Shown here: positions 17,431 to 24,185 of the stretch, piece by piece
How positions within the stretch are numbered: position 1 is the stretch's first letter
Layout: each line of letters starts with the position of its first letter
DNA from: Falsirhodobacter algicola
GTDB taxonomy: Bacteria; Pseudomonadota; Alphaproteobacteria; Rhodobacterales; Rhodobacteraceae
Assembly: GCF_018279165.1 (NCBI RefSeq)
Contig: NZ_CP047289.1
Span: 372,001 to 436,000, forward strand
Direction of reading: 5' to 3'
Length of the DNA: 64,000 nt
The notes under the pieces: generated by a model
The model's database searches: none
What the model was told of the DNA's origin: nothing
The model's input: only the letters and a program-made list of their open reading frames with translations
Program-made: the position numbers and the translations under genes

Positions 17431-17660
17431 GGGAAGCCGGCTCGCGCTTTCTCTACGAGAGTTTCGATGCCGCCGCCGCGCGGATCGAGGCGAACGAGCG
17501 CGTGTCCGAGGAACGCTGGAACGGCCTCGAATACCGGCTGGTCCAGATCGAGGGCACGCTCGACCGGCTGGAGCGGCGCATCTGGCTGGGTGTCTACGGC
17601 GTGGCGGCCTTTCTGCTGACGCAGGGGGCCGAGGCGCTGGTCAACACGGCGATGAGGTGA
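17427..17660 (+). CDS. g3.5: GTA gp3.5, small head-formation protein
   Basis: A 77-residue protein between portal and protease, the place of ORFg3.5 in Rhodobacter GTAs. The first two thirds form a charged, probably coiled-coil helix (ARIEANERVSEERWNGLEYR and RLERRIW) and the C-terminus is a hydrophobic segment WLGVYGVAAFLLTQG that could be membrane-associated. Known only as needed for GTA head formation; the mechanism is not visible. Overlaps g3 by 4 bases and abuts g4. Confidence 0.75.
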   Translation: MREAGSRFLYESFDAAAARIEANERVSEERWNGLEYRLVQIEGTLDRLERRIWLGVYGVAAFLLTQGAEALVNTAMR

Positions 17661-17662
17661 GG

Positions 17663-18196
17663 ATGAACGGATTGCAAGGAGCGCCGGAGCGCAAGTTCCA
17701 CGCCACCGGCACGCTGGAGGTGCAGGACGGGGTGATCGCGGGCTATGCCTCGCGGTTCGGACTGCGCGATCAGGGGGGCGATGTGGTGCTGCCGGGGGCC
17801 TATGGCGCAAGCCTCGGGCGGCTGGGCGGGCGGCGGGTGAAGATGCTGTGGCAGCACGACGCCGGAGAGCCGATCGGCGTCTGGGACGAGGTGCGCGAGG
17901 ATGGGACGGGCCTGTTCGTCAAGGGCCGCATCCTGCCGCAGGTGGCGCGGGGCCGCGAGGCGATCGCGCTTCTGGATGCGGGGGCCATCGACGGGCTGTC
18001 CATCGGCTATCGCACGCTGCGCGCCGAGCGGGACGCCAAGGGGCGACAACTGGCCGAACTCGACCTGTGGGAAGTGTCGCTCGTGACCTTTCCCATGCAG
18101 GTGGAGGCCCGCGTTCAGGCCAAGAGCGAGGATCACGGATGGCGGCATGTCGCGGCCATCCTGAGAGGGGCCGCGGCCGAGATCGCCGCGCGCTGA
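17663..18196 (+). CDS. g4: GTA gp4, prohead protease (HK97 U35 family)
   Basis: A 177-residue maturation protease that cleaves the capsid protein's N-terminal scaffold. The catalytic residues are His65 in MLWQHDAGEPIG and Ser113 in DGLSIGYRT, followed by LDLWEVSLVTFPM, all classic for this family. A GTG at 17657 is an alternative start overlapping g3.5; the ATG at 17663 is chosen. Confidence 0.92.
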   Translation: MNGLQGAPERKFHATGTLEVQDGVIAGYASRFGLRDQGGDVVLPGAYGASLGRLGGRRVKMLWQHDAGEPIGVWDEVREDGTGLFVKGRILPQVARGREAIALLDAGAIDGLSIGYRTLRAERDAKGRQLAELDLWEVSLVTFPMQVEARVQAKSEDHGWRHVAAILRGAAAEIAAR

Positions 18197-18221
18197 AATC
18201 CAGACAGAACCGGAGTGTGGA

Positions 18222-19409
18222 ATGACCGAGACCATGTCGCGGACCGGAGGCGGCTTGCCCGATCCGGCCCATGAAATCGCCGAGGCGATGAGCGGGTTCG
18301 TAAGCGAACTCAAAGGCTTCAAGACCGACATTTCCAAATCGCTGCAACAACAGGACGAGCGACTGACCATGCTGGACCGCAAGACGATGACCTGGGGCCG
18401 TCCGGCCCTTTCGACGGGCGCCGAGATGGAGGCCCCGCATCAGAAGGCCTTCAACGCCTATCTGCGTTCGGGCGACGACGACGGCCTGCGCGGCCTGTCG
18501 CTGGAGGGCAAGGCCATGACGACCGCCGTGGCGGCGGATGGCGGCTATCTCGTCGATCCGCAGACGGCGGACACGATCCGCTCGATGCTGGTCTCCACCT
18601 CGTCGATCCGGTCGATCGCGAATGTGGTGAATGTGGAGGCGACTTCCTACGACGTGCTGATCGACCGTTCGGAGGTGGGTTCGGGCTGGTCGAACGAGAC
18701 GACGAGCCTGACCGAAGCCACGACCCCGGCGATCGAGCGCATCTCCATCCGCCTGCACGAATTGTCGGCGATGCCGAAGGCCAGCCAGCGGCTGCTGGAC
18801 GACAGCGCCTTCGATGTCGAAGGCTGGCTGGCGGGCAAGATCGCAACGCGCTTCATGCGGGCGGAATCGGCGGCCTTCGTGACGGGCGACGGCGTGGACA
18901 AGCCCACGGGCTTCCTGACGGCAGCGAAGGTCGCGAATACGAGCTGGGCTTGGGGCAGCCTTGGCTATGTCACCTCGGGGGCGGCGTCGGACTTCGCCTC
19001 CACCAGCCCGGCCGATTGCATCGTGAACCTCGTCTATGCGCTGCAATCGCAGTACCGCGCGAATGCGAGCTTCGTGATGAACTCCAAGACCGCGGGCGCG
19101 GTGCGCAAGATGAAGGATGCCGATGGCCGCTTTCTGTGGTCGGACGGGCTGGCGGCGGGGCAGCCGGCGCATCTGATGGGCTATCCGGTGCTGATCTGCG
19201 AGGACATGCCCGACATCGCCGCCAACGCCTATGCCGTCGCCTTCGGTGATTTCACCGCCGGTTACACCATCGCCGAACGCCCGGATCTGCGGCTGCTGCG
19301 CGATCCCTTCTCGGCCAAGCCGCATGTGCTGTTCTACGCCACCAAGCGCGTCGGCGGCGCCGTCACCGACTATGCGGCGATCAAGCTGCTGAAATTCGCC
19401 ACCTCCTGA
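18222..19409 (+). CDS. g5: GTA gp5, major capsid protein (HK97 fold)
   Basis: A 395-residue capsid protein. The first 60 residues or so are a helical, charged delta/scaffold domain (EAMSGFVSELKGFKTDISKS then LQQQDERLTMLDRKTM) that the gp4 protease should remove. The HK97 core begins around GRPALSTGAEMEAPHQKAF, with the N-arm and E-loop region AMTTAVAADGGYLVDPQTAD and the P-domain and A-domain after it. The ATG at 18222 has a weak Shine-Dalgarno. A 92-base hairpin-rich gap follows, one of the two breaks in the otherwise coupled cluster. Confidence 0.95.
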   Translation: MTETMSRTGGGLPDPAHEIAEAMSGFVSELKGFKTDISKSLQQQDERLTMLDRKTMTWGRPALSTGAEMEAPHQKAFNAYLRSGDDDGLRGLSLEGKAMTTAVAADGGYLVDPQTADTIRSMLVSTSSIRSIANVVNVEATSYDVLIDRSEVGSGWSNETTSLTEATTPAIERISIRLHELSAMPKASQRLLDDSAFDVEGWLAGKIATRFMRAESAAFVTGDGVDKPTGFLTAAKVANTSWAWGSLGYVTSGAASDFASTSPADCIVNLVYALQSQYRANASFVMNSKTAGAVRKMKDADGRFLWSDGLAAGQPAHLMGYPVLICEDMPDIAANAYAVAFGDFTAGYTIAERPDLRLLRDPFSAKPHVLFYATKRVGGAVTDYAAIKLLKFATS

Positions 19410-19424
19410 TCGGGGTGACGGATC

Positions 19425-19483
19425 GGGCGCCGCCCTGCGGATATTCCGGCCGCTTCCCGCCCGCGCGGCGCGGGGCGGCGCCC
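19425..19483 (+). repeat. Long-range hairpin behind the GTA capsid gene
   Basis: Perfect 11-base inverted repeat GGGCGCCGCCC (19425-19435) / GGGCGGCGCCC (19473-19483) with a GC-rich 37-base loop that can fold further. It lies between the g5 stop and the g6 start without a T-run. A role in stabilising the capsid message or damping expression of the tail genes is inferred. Confidence 0.55.
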
Positions 19484-19501
19484 CCAGACAGAGGAGTTGC
19501 G

Positions 19502-20032
19502 ATGAACCTGACCGAGGACATTCCCGTCGCGCCGGAGGCGCTGCCGATCGCGGCGCTGCGGGCGCATCTGAAGCTGCCGGCCGGTTTCGACGATGACGGC
19601 GTGCCGGAGGCGCTGCTGGAGCAGTATCTGCGCGCCGCCATCGCCGTGATCGAGGGGCGGACCGGCAAGGCGCTGATCGCCCGCGGCTTTCGCCTGAACG
19701 CGCCGGAGGGGGCGCCGGGCGGGGTTCTGGTGCTGCCGCTGGCGCCGGTCACCGCCGCCGAGGGGGGCGGCACCCTGCGCCCCGATGCGCACCGCCCCCG
19801 GCTGGAGGGGCTGCCCCCCGGCCCGCTCGCGATTACGCTGACCGCGGGCTTCGGCCCGTGGGAGGCGGTTCCCCCCGATCTGGCGCAGGCCGTGATCCTG
19901 CTGGCGGCCGAGTATTTCGAGATGCGCGACGAAGGCGCGCTGCGAGTGGCCGGATTGCCGGTGCGGGTGGCGGCGCTGCTGGACCGCTGGCGCCCGGTGC
20001 GCCTGCTGCGGGGGGCGGGCCGATGCGCATGA
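19502..20032 (+). CDS. g6: GTA gp6, head-tail connector (adaptor) protein
   Basis: A 176-residue protein of the phage gp6-like/phiE125 gp8 adaptor type that forms a ring below the portal. The helical bundle starts LRAHLKLPAGFDDDG and ends AVILLAAEYFEMRDE, with the two outer helices flanking a beta insertion. The ATG at 19502 follows GAGGAG; 29 in-frame residues upstream fall in the hairpin region and are not homologous. Overlaps g7 at its end. Confidence 0.85.
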   Translation: MNLTEDIPVAPEALPIAALRAHLKLPAGFDDDGVPEALLEQYLRAAIAVIEGRTGKALIARGFRLNAPEGAPGGVLVLPLAPVTAAEGGGTLRPDAHRPRLEGLPPGPLAITLTAGFGPWEAVPPDLAQAVILLAAEYFEMRDEGALRVAGLPVRVAALLDRWRPVRLLRGAGRCA

Positions 20033-20325
20033 ACCGCCCCCTGACCCTCGAGACGCCGATGGATCTGCCCGACGGCATGGGCGGGGTCCGCCGGCAGTGG
20101 CGCGCGCTGGGCCGCCTATGGGGGGATGTGAGCGCGGGCACCGTGCGCGAGGTGTCCGGCGTCTATCGCGTGTCGGTGCGGGTCCGGGTGCGGGCCGTGC
20201 CCGAGGGCAGCGCCAGCCGCCCGATGCGCGGGCAGCGCCTGCGGGACGGCACGCGCGCCTTCCGCATCCGCGCCGTCACCGACGAGGGCGAGAACCTGAT
20301 CTGCCATGCGGAGGAGGAGACATGA
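20023..20325 (+). CDS. g7: GTA gp7, head-tail joining / stopper protein
   Basis: A 100-residue SPP1-type head-tail adaptor. The beta-barrel pattern LTLETPMDLPDGMGGVRRQW, followed by LGRLWGDVSAG and ending RIRAVTDEGENLICHAEE, is characteristic. Start may be the ATG at 20023 or the one at 20029 that forms ATGA with the g6 stop. The stop overlaps the g8 ATG. It seals the head after DNA packaging and joins it to the tail. Confidence 0.85.
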   Translation: MRMNRPLTLETPMDLPDGMGGVRRQWRALGRLWGDVSAGTVREVSGVYRVSVRVRVRAVPEGSASRPMRGQRLRDGTRAFRIRAVTDEGENLICHAEEET

Positions 20326-20717
20326 GTTACGGCACCGCAGCCGCGCTTCAGGCGGCGATCCACGGGCAGCTGATGGCGGCGCTGGACGTGCCCGTGCTGG
20401 ACGACGCCCCGGACGGAGAGCCGGGCACATGGGTGCTGATCGGCCCCGAGGAGGCGCGCGACCGTTCGGACAAGACCGGGCCGGGGGCCGAGCATCGCCT
20501 CGTGCTGAGCGTGATGTCCGATGCCGAAGGGTTCGAACGGGCCAAGGGCGTTGCCGGCGCGATCTGCGACGCGCTGGCCCGGCCGATGCAGATGACGCGG
20601 GGCCGGATCGCGGCCCTGTGGTTCGACCGCGCGGTGGCGCGGCGTCTGGATGCCGGACGCACCCGCCGCATCGACATGACCTTCCGTGCGAGGGTCGAGG
20701 ATCAAGGAGACGCGTGA
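20322..20717 (+). CDS. g8: GTA gp8, tail terminator protein (DUF3168)
   Basis: A 131-residue DUF3168 protein that caps the tail tube at its head-proximal end. Features: AAALQAAIHGQLMAAL at the N-terminus, PGTWVLIGPEEARD, and HRLVLSVMSDAEGF, as in phage tail-completion proteins. Overlaps g7 by 4 bases and g9 by one base (TGATG). Confidence 0.85.
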   Translation: MSYGTAAALQAAIHGQLMAALDVPVLDDAPDGEPGTWVLIGPEEARDRSDKTGPGAEHRLVLSVMSDAEGFERAKGVAGAICDALARPMQMTRGRIAALWFDRAVARRLDAGRTRRIDMTFRARVEDQGDA

Positions 20718-21133
20718 TGGCCGTTCAGAACGGAAAAGACCTGCTGATCAAGCTGGACATGACGGGCGACGGGCAGTTCGAGACGATCGCGGGCCTGCGC
20801 GCCACGCGCATCAGCTTCAACGCCGAAACGGTGGATGTGACCAGCCTCGAAAGTCAGGGGGGCTGGCGCGAGCTTCTGGGCGGGGCGGGCGTCCGCTCGG
20901 CCTCGCTCTCGGGGTCGGGGGTGTTCCGGGACGCGGCGACGGATGAGCGTGCGCGGCAGGTGTTCTTTGCGGGCGAGACCCCGCGCTTTCAGGTGATCAT
21001 CCCCGATTTCGGCATCGTGGAGGGCATCTTCATGATCACCGCGATCGAATATGCCGGCAGCCACAACGGCGAGGCGACGTATGAGCTGACGCTCGCCTCG
21101 GCCGGGGCGCTGAACTTCACGGCGCTGGCATGA
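20717..21133 (+). CDS. g9: GTA gp9, major tail (tube) protein, TP901-1 family
   Basis: A 138-residue tail tube subunit. It begins AVQNGKDLLIKLDMTGDGQF; the sequence SFNAETVDVTSLES with GGWRELLGGAGVRSASLSGS is the family core, and the C-terminal strand YELTLASAGALNFTAL is typical. It polymerises into the tube through which DNA leaves. Start and stop overlap the neighbours by 1 and 4 bases. Confidence 0.92.
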   Translation: MAVQNGKDLLIKLDMTGDGQFETIAGLRATRISFNAETVDVTSLESQGGWRELLGGAGVRSASLSGSGVFRDAATDERARQVFFAGETPRFQVIIPDFGIVEGIFMITAIEYAGSHNGEATYELTLASAGALNFTALA

Positions 21134-21432
21134 ACCCCTTTGCCGGAGAGGTGGCGCTCGGGATCGACGGGCAGCGGCATGTGGCCAAGCTGACGCTCGG
21201 CGCGCTGGCCGAACTGGAGGCCGCGCTGGAGGCGGGCGGGCTCATCGCGCTGATCCAGCGGTTCGAGGAGGGGCGGTTCAGCACGCGCGATGTGCTGGCG
21301 GTGGTGGTGGCGGGCCTGCGCGGCGGCGGATGGCGGGGGGAGGCGGCGGACCTGATGCAGGCCGAGATCGCCCCCGCCGAGGCCGCCCGCGCCGCGGCGC
21401 AGCTTCTGGCCCGCGCCTTCGCGCTGCCATGA
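21130..21432 (+). CDS. g10: GTA gp10, GTA_gp10 family tail assembly protein
   Basis: A 100-residue protein typical of GTA_gp10: NPFAGEVALGIDGQRHVAKL, then TLGALAELEAALEAGG and FSTRDVLAVVVAGLRGG. By analogy with phages, the two small genes between tube and tape measure encode tail assembly chaperones. ATGA overlaps on both sides couple it to g9 and g10.1. Confidence 0.85.
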   Translation: MNPFAGEVALGIDGQRHVAKLTLGALAELEAALEAGGLIALIQRFEEGRFSTRDVLAVVVAGLRGGGWRGEAADLMQAEIAPAEAARAAAQLLARAFALP

Positions 21433-21626
21433 TCGACTGGCCGGGCCTGATGCGGGCGGGCCTGTTGGGTCTGGGCCTGCATCCCGATCAGTTCTGGCGC
21501 CTGACGCCGCTGGAACTGCGGATCATGCTGGGGGCGGAGGGTTCCGCCCCCCTGACACGCGCGCGGCTGGAGGAACTGGCCCGCGCCTTCCCCGACGACG
21601 GAGGGCATCTTGACCGAGATCGATGA
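21429..21626 (+). CDS. g10.1: GTA gp10.1, phage tail assembly chaperone-like protein
   Basis: A 65-residue protein beginning MIDWPGLMRAGLLGLGLHP, followed by DQFWRLTPLELRIMLG, the signature of the short rcc01693-type tail assembly chaperone. With gp10 it probably shields the tape measure during assembly. The last 17 bases overlap the g11 gene in another frame; this gene follows g10 in its own frame rather than by ribosomal frameshift. Confidence 0.82.
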   Translation: MIDWPGLMRAGLLGLGLHPDQFWRLTPLELRIMLGAEGSAPLTRARLEELARAFPDDGGHLDRDR

Positions 21627-22260
21627 GCTTGACGACCAAGTGAGCGCGCTGGAATCCACGCTGGGTTCGGTCACCGGGATGGTGGGCAGCTTCGAGGGCG
21701 AGCTGTCGCGGATGCGCGATTCCATGACCCTGACGGGGCGCGAGGCCGACCGGCTGTCGAGCAATATCGGCGGCGATATGCGGCGGGCCTTCGACGGGCT
21801 GGTGGTGGGCGGCAACTCGCTGTCCGATACGCTGAAATCGCTGGCCCAGTCGGTCAGCGGGTCCATCTACACCGCCGCGACGAAGCCGGTGGATCAGGCG
21901 CTTGGCTCGCTCGTATCGGGGGGGCTGAACGCGCTTCTGGGCGGGGTGACGCCCTTTGCCTCGGGGGGGGCCTTCTCTCAGGGGCGGGTGATGCCGTTCG
22001 CCAAAGGCGGGGTCGTATCCTCACCGGTCAATTTCCCGATGCGCGGCGCGACCGGCCTGATGGGAGAGGCGGGGCCGGAGGCGATCATGCCGCTGACCCG
22101 CGGCGCCGACGGGCGGCTGGGCGTGCAGTCGCAGGGCGGCAGCAGCGTCAACGTCACCATGCATATCACGACGCCCGACACGCAGGGCTTCCAACGCAGT
22201 CAGGGGCAGATCGCGGCGCAGATGAACCGCGCGCTGTCGCGGGGACAGAGGAACCGCTAG
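21610..22260 (+). CDS. g11: GTA gp11, short tail tape measure protein
   Basis: A 216-residue tape measure, very short compared with phage relatives and in keeping with the short GTA tail. The N-terminus is a coiled coil with heptad-like spacing (ELDDQVSALESTLGSV), the middle has VDQALGSLVSGGLNALLGGV, and the C-terminal part is the conserved FASGGAFSQGRVMPFAKGG followed by GLMGEAGPEAIMPLTRGADG. It starts with TTG at 21610, preceded by GGAGGG 5 bases upstream; the ATG at 21623 is out of frame. The stop touches g12 without spacing. Confidence 0.85.
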   Translation: MTEIDELDDQVSALESTLGSVTGMVGSFEGELSRMRDSMTLTGREADRLSSNIGGDMRRAFDGLVVGGNSLSDTLKSLAQSVSGSIYTAATKPVDQALGSLVSGGLNALLGGVTPFASGGAFSQGRVMPFAKGGVVSSPVNFPMRGATGLMGEAGPEAIMPLTRGADGRLGVQSQGGSSVNVTMHITTPDTQGFQRSQGQIAAQMNRALSRGQRNR

Positions 22261-22893
22261 ATGGCCTTTCACGAGACACGCTTTCCCGCCAACCTGTCCT
22301 TCGGATCGGTCGGCGGGCCGCAGCGCAAGACCGACATCGTCACGCTCGCCAACGGCTATGAGGAGCGCAACACCCCTTGGGCGGATTCGCGTCGGTCCTA
22401 CGATGCGGGGGTGGGGCTGCGGTCCTTGGACGATGTGGAGGCGTTGATCGCCTTCTTCGAGGCGCGCAGCGGGCAGCTTCATGCCTTTCGCTGGAAGGAT
22501 TGGGCCGATTGCAAATCCTGCCTGCCGTCGGGGACGGTGGGGCCGCTGGATCAGCGGATCGGCCATGGCGACGGGCAGACGACCGAATTCCAGCTGACCA
22601 AGACCTACAGTTCGGGCGGGGTGGATTATGTCCGCACCATCGCAAAGCCGGTTGCGGGGACGGTCGTCGTCGCGCTGGCGGGCGATCCGCAGGTGGCCGG
22701 TGTCGATTTCGAGGTGGATGCGACGACGGGCCGCGTGCGGTTCGCCGCGCCGCCCGCCAAGGGGGCCGAACTGCGCGCCGGGTTCGAATTCGACGTGCCG
22801 GTGCGGTTCGACACCGATCAGATCCAGACCTCCGTGTCCTCGTTCCGGGCGGGAGATGTGCCGACCGTGCCGGTGGTGGAGGTGCGCCTGTGA
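22261..22893 (+). CDS. g12: GTA gp12, distal tail protein (DUF2460)
   Basis: A 210-residue DUF2460 protein of the GTA baseplate. It opens FHETRFPANLSFGSVGGPQR and contains the family motif HAFRWKDWADCKSCLPSG, DGQTTEFQLTK and FDVPVRFDTDQI. It attaches to the end of the tail tube and holds the hub. The ATG at 22261 directly follows the g11 stop codon; the g12 stop overlaps the g13 GTG. Confidence 0.9.
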   Translation: MAFHETRFPANLSFGSVGGPQRKTDIVTLANGYEERNTPWADSRRSYDAGVGLRSLDDVEALIAFFEARSGQLHAFRWKDWADCKSCLPSGTVGPLDQRIGHGDGQTTEFQLTKTYSSGGVDYVRTIAKPVAGTVVVALAGDPQVAGVDFEVDATTGRVRFAAPPAKGAELRAGFEFDVPVRFDTDQIQTSVSSFRAGDVPTVPVVEVRL

Positions 22894-23765
22894 CCCTGAG
22901 CGAGCATCTGGCGACGGGCGCCACCACGATCTGCCGCGCTTGGGCGGTGGAACGGTCGGATGGCGCCGTCTTCGGCTTCACCGATCACGACCGCGACCTT
23001 GCCTTCGAGGGGGTGAGCTTTCGTGCGAACGGCGCGCTGACGGCGCGTGCGCTGCAACAATCCACGGGCCTGTCCACCGACAACTCCGAGGCGCTGGGCG
23101 CGCTGAGCGATGCGGGGATCACCGAGGCGGACATCCTCGCCGGGCGGTTCGACCGGGCCGAGGTGCGGTGCTGGCGCGTGAACTGGGCCGATCCCGAGGC
23201 CCGCCGGATGGAATTTCGCGGCGCGCTGGGCGAGATCACCCGTGTCGGCGGTGCCTTCACCGCCGAATTGCGGGGCCTTGCCGAGCTTTTGAACCAGACG
23301 CAGGGCCGGGTGTTTCAACGCGGCTGCGGCGCGATCCTCGGGGATGCGGGCTGCGGTGTGGATCTGACGCAGCCCGGTCTCTTTGCGGTCGCGCCCGTGG
23401 CCACGATCAGCGAGCGGCGCGTCCTGACCTTTGCCGGTCTGACCGCCTATGACGATCGCTGGTTCGAGCGGGGCCGCCTGCGGGTGCTGACGGGCGCGGC
23501 GGCGGGGGTGATCGGCCTCGTGAAGAACGACCGGCTGTCCGGCGCCGCCCGCACGGTGGAACTGTGGGAGGCGATCGGCCCCGCGCTGGAGCCGGGCGAC
23601 AGCGTCCGCCTCGAAGCCGGCTGCGACCGCCGCGCCGACACCTGCCGCTTGAAGTTCGACAATTTCATCAACTTCCAAGGCTTTCCGCATATTCCGGGCG
23701 AGGATTGGCTGGCCTCCTATCCCGTGTCCTCGGGCAGCAATGACGGGGGGAGCCTGTTTTCATGA
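22890..23765 (+). CDS. g13: GTA gp13, tail hub protein (DUF2163) with iron-sulfur-type cysteines
   Basis: A 291-residue hub protein of the DUF2163/BR0599 family. The N-terminal half has FTDHDRDLAFEGVSFRA; the C-terminal half carries four conserved cysteines in RGCGAILGDAGCGVD and GCDRRADTCRLKF, followed by NFINFQGFPHIPG. Structural work on the Rhodobacter particle assigned an iron-sulfur cluster to this protein; the cysteine set fits. It starts at GTG (22890, GTGA overlap) and overlaps g14 by 4 bases. Confidence 0.88.
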   Translation: MTLSEHLATGATTICRAWAVERSDGAVFGFTDHDRDLAFEGVSFRANGALTARALQQSTGLSTDNSEALGALSDAGITEADILAGRFDRAEVRCWRVNWADPEARRMEFRGALGEITRVGGAFTAELRGLAELLNQTQGRVFQRGCGAILGDAGCGVDLTQPGLFAVAPVATISERRVLTFAGLTAYDDRWFERGRLRVLTGAAAGVIGLVKNDRLSGAARTVELWEAIGPALEPGDSVRLEAGCDRRADTCRLKFDNFINFQGFPHIPGEDWLASYPVSSGSNDGGSLFS

Positions 23766-24184
23766 ACGCCGTCGTGACCGAAGCGCGGGCATGGATCGGC
23801 ACGCCCTATGTGCATCAGGCGGCCTGCCGCGGGGCGGGCACGGATTGCCTTGGCCTCATTCGCGGCGTCTGGCGCGCCCTGATGGGCCACGAGCCGGAGG
23901 CCGTGCCCGCCTATACGCAGGACTGGTCCGAACCCTCGGGGGAGGAGGTTCTGATGCAGGCCGCCGGGCGCTGGCTGGTGCCGCGCCCCGCGGGCCCGCC
24001 CGATCCGGGCGATGTGCTGCTGTTTCGCATGCGCGATGCGGGCGTGGCCAAGCATCTGGGCATCGTCAGCGGGCCGGACCGCTTCATCCACGCCTATACC
24101 GGGCATGGGGTGACGGAAAGTCCGCTCTCTGCCCCTTGGGCGCGCCGGATCGCGGCGCGTTTCGCGTTTCCCGAAAGGATCTGA
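23762..24184 (+). CDS. g14: GTA gp14, NlpC/P60-type cell-wall peptidase
   Basis: A 140-residue peptidase of the NlpC/P60 fold. The nucleophile Cys29 lies in GAGTDCLGLIRG, and the catalytic His in AKHLGIVSGPDRFIHAY. In the particle it cuts peptide stems of peptidoglycan so the tail can pass through the recipient wall. ATGA overlap with g13 and a one-base gap to g15 show coupled expression. Confidence 0.9.
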   Translation: MNAVVTEARAWIGTPYVHQAACRGAGTDCLGLIRGVWRALMGHEPEAVPAYTQDWSEPSGEEVLMQAAGRWLVPRPAGPPDPGDVLLFRMRDAGVAKHLGIVSGPDRFIHAYTGHGVTESPLSAPWARRIAARFAFPERI

Positions 24185-24185
24185 C

